From the NCBI GenBank assembly GCA_000434115.1, contig FR894013.1, positions 18,590 through 31,150 of the forward strand: 12,561 nucleotides of DNA. The letters run 5' to 3'. This document shows positions 5,524 to 11,224 of the stretch, piece after piece (positions within the stretch are counted from its first letter, which is position 1; every line of letters begins with the position of its first letter). The notes beneath the pieces were generated by a model. It made no database searches and was not told the DNA's origin. It worked only from the letters and a program-made list of their open reading frames with translations. A program made the translations under genes and the position numbers. This DNA is from Roseburia sp. CAG:309 (lineage in GTDB: Bacteria > Bacillota > Clostridia > Lachnospirales > Lachnospiraceae).

Positions 5524-7134
5524 ATGATTCAGGCAAATAATGTTACACTGCGCTTTGGAAAAAAGGCGCTCTTTGAAGAAGTAAATATAAAATTTACCGA
5601 AGGAAACTGCTACGGTATCATCGGTGCCAACGGTGCCGGAAAATCAACCTTTTTGAAGATTCTTTCCGGAGAACTGGAGCCGACTCAGGGCGATATCAGC
5701 ATCACCCCGGGACAGCGTCTTTCCGTGCTGGAGCAGGATCACTTCAAATACGATGACTGTGTTGTCCTTGACACCGTTATCATGGGAAACCAGCGTCTTT
5801 ATGACATCATGAAAGAAAAAGATGCCATTTACGCTAAAGAAGATTTTACTGAAGAAGACGGAATCCGTGCCAGCGAACTGGAAGGCGAATTTGCCACCAT
5901 GAATGGCTGGGAAGCCGAATCGGATGCCGCTACTCTTTTGAACGGATTGAATATCGATACCGAACTTCACTATAAAAAAATGAGTGAACTTTCCGGAAGC
6001 GAAAAAGTCAAAGTGCTTTTGGCACGTGCCCTGTTTGGTAATCCGGATATTCTTCTTCTCGACGAGCCGACCAACCACCTGGATCTTGATGCGATCCGCT
6101 GGCTCGAAGAATTTTTGATCAATTTTGAAAATACGATCATTGTCGTTTCGCATGACCGTTACTTCTTAAATAAAGTATGTACACATACCGTTGACATTGA
6201 CTATGCAAAAATGCAGCTTTATGCCGGAAACTACGATTTCTGGTATGAATCCAGCCAGTTGATGATCAAGCAGATGAAAGAAGCCAACAAAAAGAAGGAA
6301 GAAAAGATCAAAGAATTACAGGACTTTATCCAGCGATTCAGCGCCAATGCTTCCAAATCCAAGCAGGCGACTTCCCGAAAACGTGCTTTGGAAAAGATTG
6401 AACTTGATACGCTCCGTCCTTCCAGCCGTAAATACCCATACGTTGACTTCAAGCCAAACCGCGAGATTGGAAACGAGGTACTGACCGTAACCAACCTTTC
6501 CAAAACAATTGACGGCGAAAAAGTCCTTGACAATGTTTCGTTTACCGTCGGACACGACGACAAAATTGCATTTGTCGGTTCGTATGGCATCGCTGCGACA
6601 ACATTGTTCCAGATTCTTGCCGGAGAAATGGAACCGGATGAAGGCGATTACAAATGGGGAATCACCACAAGTCAGGCATATTTTCCAAAAGATAATACGA
6701 AGGACTTTGACAGCACCGATACGATCGTAGACTGGCTGATGCCGTATTCCCCGGAAAAAGATGCGACATATGTACGTGGTTTTCTTGGCCGTATGCTCTT
6801 TTCCGGAGACGATGGTCTGAAAAAGGTAAATGTCCTTTCCGGAGGAGAAAAAGTCCGCGTCATGCTCTCTAAAATGATGATGTTAGGCGCCAACTCCCTC
6901 ATTCTGGATGAACCGACCAACCACCTTGACATGGAGTCGATCACTTCCGTCAATAACGGATTGATCAAATTCCCGGGTGTTGTTTTATTTACGTCCCAGG
7001 ACCACCAGTTCATTCAGACGATTGCCAACCGTATCATTGAACTTACACCAAATGGTATGATTGACAAAGTAACTACTTACGACGAATATCTTGACAGCGA
7101 CGAAATGGCTCGCAAACGTCAGGCTTTGAGCTAA
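5524..7134 (+). CDS. ABC-F family ATPase (YkpA/YbiT type), second site degenerate
   Basis: This 536-residue cytoplasmic protein has two ABC domains and no membrane segment, as in ABC-F ribosome-associated ATPases. Site 1 is intact: Walker A GANGAGKST (34-42), signature LSGSE (156-160), Walker B LLLDEP (D180, E181) and switch H210 in VVSHDRYF. A charged interdomain linker (about 245-300, KEANKKKEEKIKE, SKSKQATSRKR) is the P-site tRNA-interaction motif region of the family. In domain 2 the Walker A reads GSYGIAATT (352-360), so the lysine is A358, and the switch His is Q492 in TSQDHQF, while signature LSGGE (438-442) and Walker B DE (462-463) remain. I recall weak second P-loops in YkpA-like proteins. 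GGAGG sits five bases before the ATG at 5524; an in-frame ATG at 5512 overlaps this ribosome binding site and is unlikely to be used. The role is probably translation-related; resistance is possible but not indicated. Confidence 0.92.
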   Translation: MIQANNVTLRFGKKALFEEVNIKFTEGNCYGIIGANGAGKSTFLKILSGELEPTQGDISITPGQRLSVLEQDHFKYDDCVVLDTVIMGNQRLYDIMKEKDAIYAKEDFTEEDGIRASELEGEFATMNGWEAESDAATLLNGLNIDTELHYKKMSELSGSEKVKVLLARALFGNPDILLLDEPTNHLDLDAIRWLEEFLINFENTIIVVSHDRYFLNKVCTHTVDIDYAKMQLYAGNYDFWYESSQLMIKQMKEANKKKEEKIKELQDFIQRFSANASKSKQATSRKRALEKIELDTLRPSSRKYPYVDFKPNREIGNEVLTVTNLSKTIDGEKVLDNVSFTVGHDDKIAFVGSYGIAATTLFQILAGEMEPDEGDYKWGITTSQAYFPKDNTKDFDSTDTIVDWLMPYSPEKDATYVRGFLGRMLFSGDDGLKKVNVLSGGEKVRVMLSKMMMLGANSLILDEPTNHLDMESITSVNNGLIKFPGVVLFTSQDHQFIQTIANRIIELTPNGMIDKVTTYDEYLDSDEMARKRQALS

Positions 7135-7146
7135 ATTTTGAAATAT

Positions 7147-7175
7147 TTGACAAAACATCCGTTATCCCCTATAAT
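7147..7175 (+). promoter_or_regulatory. Perfect-consensus sigma-A promoter of the CNNM/HlyC-CorC gene
   Basis: TTGACA (7147-7152), a 17-base spacer and TATAAT (7170-7175) match the consensus exactly. The promoter starts 13 bases after the ABC-F stop codon. No terminator was seen between the two genes, so readthrough from the ABC-F promoter is also possible. Confidence 0.9.
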
Positions 7176-7213
7176 GGATTGTAATACTTTTTTATGAAAT
7201 GGAGTGATTTTTT

Positions 7214-8515
7214 TTGGGGCCCAGTGACGCGAAAAATATAATTATACTTATTGTGTTGCTATTGCTGTCCGCATTTTTTTCTTCTGCGGAAACCTCGCTG
7301 ACTACTGTCAGCAAATTGAAAATGCGTGCTTTGGCAGAAGACAAAAACAAAGCAGCGAAACGTGTATTGAAACTGATTGAGAAACCTTCTAAAATGTTGA
7401 GTACGGTTTTGATCTGTAACAATATCGTGAACCTGTCGGCTTCCTCGATCTCGACATCCTATACCTTTTCGGTATGTACACGTCTTGGTCTGGAAGACAA
7501 CATGAGTTTGGCTGCCGGTATCGCAACAGGTGTTTTGACCTTATTGATCTTAATTTTTGGTGAGATCACACCAAAAAACATGGCTACACTAAACGCCGAA
7601 AAGATGGCTTTGTCCTATAGTGGTGTGATTTTGTTTTTAACAAATCTTCTCACACCGATCATTTTCCTGTTAGATCGGGTAACACGCTTTATCCTGTTTA
7701 TTTTGCGAATTGATCCCGATGGGAAGGCATCGCAGATTACAGAAGACGAACTTCGTACTTTTGTTGATGTCAGCCACGAAGAAGGTATTCTGGAAAGCGA
7801 AGAACGCCAAATGATCACAAATATTGTAGATTTTGGTGATTCGATTGCAAAGGATGTCATGATCTCACGTCTCGACATCTGCATGGTAGAAGTCAACACT
7901 TCTTATGACGACCTTCTTTCGGAATTTACGGAACATAAATTTGCACGTATGCCGGTTTACGACGACACGATTGACAATATCGTAGGTATTATCAATCTGA
8001 AGGATTTTGTCTTCTATAACGGTGACAAAGAAAAGTTCAACCTTCGTGACTTGATCCGCGAAGCTCATATCACTTATGAATACAAAAACGTATCCGAGCT
8101 TTTCATGGAAATGCGCCGTGATTCGATTCCTATGACTATTGTTTTGGATGAATATGGTGCACTTTCCGGTCTGATCACGATGGAAGATCTTCTTGAAGAA
8201 ATCGTCGGCGAGATCCGCGACGAATACGACGAGGATGAAGAAGACGAGATCCAGCAGGTAACCGACAATGAATATATTGTTCTTGGATCCACCAGTTTGG
8301 ATGACATTGAAGAACGAATCGGCCTTCCGCTGGAAGCCGAAGAATATGATTCGATCTCCGGTCATGTCATCAATCTTCTGGAACACTTTCCAAATCCCGG
8401 CGAACATGCCGAGGATGATTATGCGGTTTATACCGTATTGGAAAGCGAAAAAAATCGTATTGACAAAATTCATCTCCTTGTAAAACCTCAGCCAGATGAG
8501 GATGACAAGGATTAA
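7214..8515 (+). CDS. CNNM/HlyC-CorC family membrane protein (divalent cation transport)
   Basis: This 433-residue inner-membrane protein has the standard three-part layout. An N-terminal DUF21/CNNM domain with about four membrane segments (about 1-170) carries SAFFSSAETSLTTVS (19-33) and the family motif FGEITPKN (115-122). A pair of CBS domains follows (about 212-335), with DVMISRLDI and MTIVLDEYGALSGLITMEDLLEEIVGEI-type sequence. A C-terminal CorC_HlyC domain (about 345-425) comes after a strongly acidic stretch, DEYDEDEEDE. Relatives transport Mg2+ or Co2+, often in export; the substrate here is inferred. The start is a TTG at 7214: GGAGTGA lies 7-9 bases upstream, and no in-frame ATG exists before residue 37, which is already past the first helix. 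The stop overlaps that of the convergent gene in a shared TTAA, and a UUCG-capped hairpin follows. Confidence 0.92.
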   Translation: MGPSDAKNIIILIVLLLLSAFFSSAETSLTTVSKLKMRALAEDKNKAAKRVLKLIEKPSKMLSTVLICNNIVNLSASSISTSYTFSVCTRLGLEDNMSLAAGIATGVLTLLILIFGEITPKNMATLNAEKMALSYSGVILFLTNLLTPIIFLLDRVTRFILFILRIDPDGKASQITEDELRTFVDVSHEEGILESEERQMITNIVDFGDSIAKDVMISRLDICMVEVNTSYDDLLSEFTEHKFARMPVYDDTIDNIVGIINLKDFVFYNGDKEKFNLRDLIREAHITYEYKNVSELFMEMRRDSIPMTIVLDEYGALSGLITMEDLLEEIVGEIRDEYDEDEEDEIQQVTDNEYIVLGSTSLDDIEERIGLPLEAEEYDSISGHVINLLEHFPNPGEHAEDDYAVYTVLESEKNRIDKIHLLVKPQPDEDDKD

Positions 8516-8895
8516 AACGTTTCAAAAGGCTGTCTTCGGGCAGCCTTTGCTGCGTTTTCCGGTATTTCTTTTTCCCAGCTCTCATACACTTCTTGTTTGA
8601 TTCCATCCCTTCCTTTCACAACCGCCACTTGAATCGGCATGGATGCGATTTCCACCTTTATTACCTTCGCGATCCCTTTTCTGCTCTTCTTCCCTTTTGG
8701 CGTTTTTTTTAACCTGCCTTTGCCTTTCTTTGGCCTAATTTTTACATTTCCCTTTGTTCCTTTTTCTATCTTCGTATCGCCATCCAATATCCCTTTCGCC
8801 GTCATTCCCTGACAGACATTTGCAGGGATCAGACAGACAAGCAGCAATTCTGCTGCCAATCGAAATTTCAAATCGCAACACCCCTTTTTATCCAT
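8512..8895 (-). CDS. Small basic, probably exported protein of unknown function
   Basis: A 127-residue protein that I do not recognise. Its N-terminus has charged residues, then a hydrophobic stretch (about 13-27, LAAELLLVCLIPANV), compatible with a signal peptide or a single anchor. Residues 41-80 are extremely lysine- and glycine-rich (TKGNVKIRPKKGKGRLKK, PKGKKSRKG), followed by a strand-like VEIASMPIQVAVVKG and an acidic amphipathic tail. The start ATG at 8895 overlaps the end of the CpaE-like gene by eight bases, so translational coupling is likely; the local ribosome binding site is weak (AGGT). The last codons (KAARRQPFETF) are written by the stem-loop that terminates the convergent gene. 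The basic part could bind nucleic acid or an anionic polymer; that is speculation. Confidence 0.65.
   Translation of the reverse strand: MDKKGCCDLKFRLAAELLLVCLIPANVCQGMTAKGILDGDTKIEKGTKGNVKIRPKKGKGRLKKTPKGKKSRKGIAKVIKVEIASMPIQVAVVKGRDGIKQEVYESWEKEIPENAAKAARRQPFETF
8525..8548. terminator. UUCG-capped stem-loop after the CNNM gene, bidirectional
   Basis: AAAGGCTGTC (8525-8534) pairs with GGCAGCCTTT (8539-8548) with one G-U pair, closing a TTCG tetraloop of the very stable C(UUCG)G type. It starts ten bases after the plus-strand stop. The T-run after the stem is short on plus (TTT, then GCTGCGTTTT) and TTTT on minus. The same bases code for the C-terminus of the convergent small basic protein. 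Confidence 0.65.
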
Positions 8896-9703
8896 ATGTT
8901 ACCTGCTTCATCGCCTGATGCAGCAATGCTACCGTCTCTTTTGCCGCCTGCATAAACGGATAATTGACATTATCTCTTGTGCAGTTTTGATTTCTCAGCA
9001 AAAAAGGAACCACTTTTCCTCTTGTCAATGCATCTGCAAAACGCGGGTTATGCGGTATCGTTCCCACTCTGCTCCCCGGCAGGTGATAACTTTGCACAAT
9101 GGTACTTTTCGTAATGACAGATTCCTCACAATAATTTCCTATTACATAAAAAGCTTTTTTCTGAATATCCGAGAAATTTCGGAAGAAATGAGACAACAAT
9201 TGAAAGTTCTGACACAGATTAACGACCACCAGGTCTGCTTCCTGCAAAATCTTTCTGGAACTCTCCAGATTGCCAGAAGACACGTCAACTATGACATTTC
9301 CAACATAGTGTTCCAATAAATCCAAAACACTTCCTGTCTGCCGGCTCAATCGATATTCCAGCAGATCCTGATTGATACCTCCCGTCGGTAAATATAGCAC
9401 TCTTTGATCATAGACCGATAGACAAGTCCGATAAATCATATCTGCACTTATCCTCTCCTGTTCTATGTCGCAAAATGATAAAACTCTCCCGAGCCCATTT
9501 TCTACAAAATAGGATTGTTTTTCATGTAATACATCGTAGGAATTCTGATTAAGAAATGTACTGCCAAGATTATTCATGCTCGCATGATTCTCAAACAATA
9601 CCATCCTGGACGGCTCACTCATAGCCGATAAGATACTAATACAAGAAAGATTTCCTGTAACACCTGCTTTCCCCGGCGAATTGCTCCAAAAAGCAATCTT
9701 CAC
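8888..9703 (-). CDS. CpaE/TadZ-like ParA-superfamily protein with degenerate P-loop
   Basis: The 271-residue cytoplasmic protein has a ParA/MinD/CpaE layout. An N-terminal strand plus loop KIAFWSNSPGKAGVTGN (2-18) is followed by a NLSCISILSA helix, a Walker B-like NVIVDVSSG (136-144), ADLVVVNLCQN (156-166), and the late motif VGTIPHNPRFADALTRGKVV (213-232). Aligned to KGGVGKT, the loop reads KAGVTGN: the first lysine K12 remains, but the P-loop lysine and Thr/Ser are Gly and Asn, so ATP binding may be weak or lost. Such proteins usually position Tad/Flp pilus or secretion machinery. No CpaF, TadB/C or pilin gene is seen in this window. The start is GTG at 9703, nine bases after a perfect AAAGGAGG; the downstream basic gene overlaps by eight bases. 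Confidence 0.75.
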   Translation of the reverse strand: MKIAFWSNSPGKAGVTGNLSCISILSAMSEPSRMVLFENHASMNNLGSTFLNQNSYDVLHEKQSYFVENGLGRVLSFCDIEQERISADMIYRTCLSVYDQRVLYLPTGGINQDLLEYRLSRQTGSVLDLLEHYVGNVIVDVSSGNLESSRKILQEADLVVVNLCQNFQLLSHFFRNFSDIQKKAFYVIGNYCEESVITKSTIVQSYHLPGSRVGTIPHNPRFADALTRGKVVPFLLRNQNCTRDNVNYPFMQAAKETVALLHQAMKQVTYG

Positions 9704-9744
9704 CTTATCTAACCTCCTTTAAATTTTTTTGGTGGAATAAACAC

Positions 9745-9773
9745 ATGATACCACGCAAAATAAAAAAAGTAAA
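9745..9773 (-). promoter_or_regulatory. Probable promoter of the CpaE-like gene (extended -10)
   Basis: Minus-strand TTTACT (9773-9768) and TATCAT (9750-9745) are 17 bases apart, with a TGG extension before the -10. This lies about 40 bases before the GTG start. The -35 part falls within the stem reported at 9763-9808, so a terminator and a promoter overlap here. Confidence 0.5.
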
Positions 9774-9808
9774 TTGTCAATGCTTCACAAAAAACAATCT
9801 ACTTTTTT
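9763..9808. terminator. AT-rich stem-loop, candidate terminator of the 12561-9973 unit
   Basis: Bases 9763-9777 pair with 9794-9808 over 15 positions with one mismatch, around a 16-base loop. The stem ends in an A/T run, so U's follow on either strand. It lies about 165 bases beyond the last stop of the leftward unit, and the intervening hairpins lack U-runs, so this is the best terminator candidate. Confidence 0.45.
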
Positions 9809-9831
9809 ATATGTTATTACATAAGTCCCCA

Positions 9832-9892
9832 GGGTCAAAAAGTGATGCCCTCCTCGTGCTTGCACGAAAGGACGGGCATTACCTTTTGACCC
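9832..9892. repeat. 61-bp GC-rich hairpin (palindromic repeat element)
   Basis: GGGTCAAAA (9832-9840) pairs with TTTTGACCC (9884-9892), and 9842-9850 pairs with 9874-9882 on the same axis. Inside, TCC/GGA (9851-9853 with 9870-9872) and CGTGC/GCACG (9855-9859 with 9862-9866) extend the rod to its tip. There is no T-run, so it is not a standard terminator. It looks like a REP/ERIC-type interspersed palindrome. Confidence 0.65.
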
Positions 9893-9895
9893 GCC

Positions 9896-9939
9896 CAAAC
9901 ATGAGAACGCAGCGGTTTTCCGCGTAGTTCGAATGTTTG
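9896..9939. repeat. 44-bp hairpin adjoining the 9832-9892 element
   Basis: CAAACAT (9896-9902) pairs with ATGTTTG (9933-9939), GAAC (9905-9908) with GTTC (9927-9930), and GCGG (9912-9915) with CCGC (9920-9923) around TTTT, all on a single axis. It starts four bases after the previous hairpin, so the two probably form one composite element. Confidence 0.6.
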
Positions 9940-9974
9940 CAGGATTGCGGGAGCTGCTTGCAACGCAGCGGTTT
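9906..9974. repeat. Pair of 13-bp direct repeats AACGCAGCGGTTT
   Basis: The identical 13-mer occurs at 9906-9918, inside the 44-bp hairpin, and at 9962-9974, where it runs into the stop codon of the membrane-protein gene. The two copies start 56 bases apart. This may be a duplication made when the palindromic element inserted or rearranged, though the spacing is too long for a simple target-site duplication of one hairpin. Confidence 0.55.
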
Positions 9975-10653
9975 ACAACTTTTCCTTCTTATCCCGGTGC
10001 CGTCTCTGCCGTATACTTACCACCGGACTCAATCCGACATACTTCTTGGTAAACATAAGCATACTGGCGTAAAAAAGCACAAACGCCGACATAATGACTT
10101 TATACACACGATTTACCCCGCCGTGGCCAACAAAGGTCAAAAATGTCATATATACTCTGGCAAGTGCTGTAATCCACCAGCAGAATAAAATTCTTGTATT
10201 TGTGGCGCGGTTTGCAAGGTCGTCCGTAACACCTACGGTACAATACAATATAAAATATTCCATCAAAAGTTCTGCCGCAGCATAACCAAAATACACAACC
10301 AAAATCCAAATAACCAGTTTCGGTCCCTGCTCAATAAAGCCGGTAAGCGGTAAAAGGATATTGAATACCATTGCAATCAGCGTAAATACAATACCTACAA
10401 TAAACTCTTTGTTCCTTTTCACCAACATCAACGCACCGATCAGCAGGAGAAGACATCCAAGAGCATCCGGCAAGAGATCAATTTTTACATGATCTCCGAG
10501 AATATTTCCTGTTGTATACAATTGAATGGATGGACTTAATTCATGACTTCCCACTACTCCATCGACATGAAATGCCGGATACGCAATATCCAAAACATAC
10601 CATTTATCAATTCCTGTCAGGATCAGTCCGATTGCAATTAATATCACTGCCAT
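9973..10653 (-). CDS. Six-helix membrane protein of unknown function
   Basis: As started here the protein has 226 residues and about six hydrophobic segments: 2-14, 61-78, 84-106, 113-140, 154-176 and 184-202. The outside or periplasm-like loop between the first two (18-58) is long, and the C-terminus is strongly basic (IRQRRHRDKKEKL), consistent with a cytosolic end. I recognise no family motif. The ATG at 10653 is preferred because GAGAGG, which overlaps the end of the PAP2 gene, sits upstream and the gap to the PAP2 stop is seven bases; in-frame starts up to 10707 would only add a hydrophilic overlap with PAP2. Its position directly after a lipid phosphatase suggests envelope work, by association only. 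Confidence 0.8.
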   Translation of the reverse strand: MAVILIAIGLILTGIDKWYVLDIAYPAFHVDGVVGSHELSPSIQLYTTGNILGDHVKIDLLPDALGCLLLLIGALMLVKRNKEFIVGIVFTLIAMVFNILLPLTGFIEQGPKLVIWILVVYFGYAAAELLMEYFILYCTVGVTDDLANRATNTRILFCWWITALARVYMTFLTFVGHGGVNRVYKVIMSAFVLFYASMLMFTKKYVGLSPVVSIRQRRHRDKKEKL

Positions 10654-10660
10654 AATTTCA

Positions 10661-11224
10661 TTACCTCTCATCTCTTCGTTTATTCCGCCAGTTCTTCCAT
10701 CTCTCACCAGCTAATGTCTTTTCCACAATGCCGATACTCAAAAAGGCAAGTATCGTTCCAAGAATAATTCCACCTAAAATGTCCGTTGGATAATGTACAT
10801 AAAAGTACAGGCGCGAAAACATCATAAGTACTGCCACTACCGCGGCTGCCATCCCCCATTTGCGGTTCCAATGCCAGATACCGATTGTCGCCGCCACAGA
10901 AGAAAATGTATGTCCGGACGGAAATGAATAATCATTGGGAATGCCAATGAGCATAATATATTCATGCGGTCGATGACAAGGTCTTGGTCTTGCAACGAGA
11001 TTTTTTAATAAACCATTACCAAAGATCAGACAAAATAACAGAGACAGCAGTACGATGACACCATATTTTTTCTCTTTTACGAAAATCAGCATCAACAGAC
11101 CTGCTATGATCCACAGAATACCCGCTTCTCCCAGTTTTGTTAGAATGGACAAAAAACCTGTCGCTGTATCATTTTGTATAGACTGGAACCAAGCCAGAAT
11201 CATCTTATCAAATGTATCTATCAA
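10661..11224 (-). CDS. PAP2-family membrane lipid phosphatase
   Basis: This 187-residue integral membrane protein has five or six helices and the complete PAP2 active site: K74 and R81-P82 (KNLVARPRP), PSGH (102-105) with H105, and S137-R138 with H144 and D148 (SRLYFYVHYPTD). Relatives dephosphorylate phosphatidic acid, phosphatidylglycerophosphate or undecaprenyl pyrophosphate (BcrC/YbjG type); which substrate applies cannot be read here. The start is a TTG at 11224, directly abutting the TAA of the upstream gene, with GGAGG eight bases before it; the ATG seven codons later has no ribosome binding site. The layout implies co-translation with the upstream GHL10 gene. Confidence 0.93.
   Translation of the reverse strand: MIDTFDKMILAWFQSIQNDTATGFLSILTKLGEAGILWIIAGLLMLIFVKEKKYGVIVLLSLLFCLIFGNGLLKNLVARPRPCHRPHEYIMLIGIPNDYSFPSGHTFSSVAATIGIWHWNRKWGMAAAVVAVLMMFSRLYFYVHYPTDILGGIILGTILAFLSIGIVEKTLAGERWKNWRNKRRDER

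Noticed and set aside
5644..6153. 169-codon minus-strand frame in the ABC-F gene
   Set aside because: It covers the conserved Walker A to Walker B region of a clear ABC-F protein on the other strand.
7865..8473. 202-codon minus-strand frame in the CNNM gene
   Set aside because: It is antisense to conserved CBS and CorC_HlyC domains and has no supporting start signals.
9775..9780. TTGACA as the -35 box of the CpaE-like gene
   Set aside because: The best -10 (TATCAT) would be 24 bases away; the TTTACT box at 17 bases fits better.
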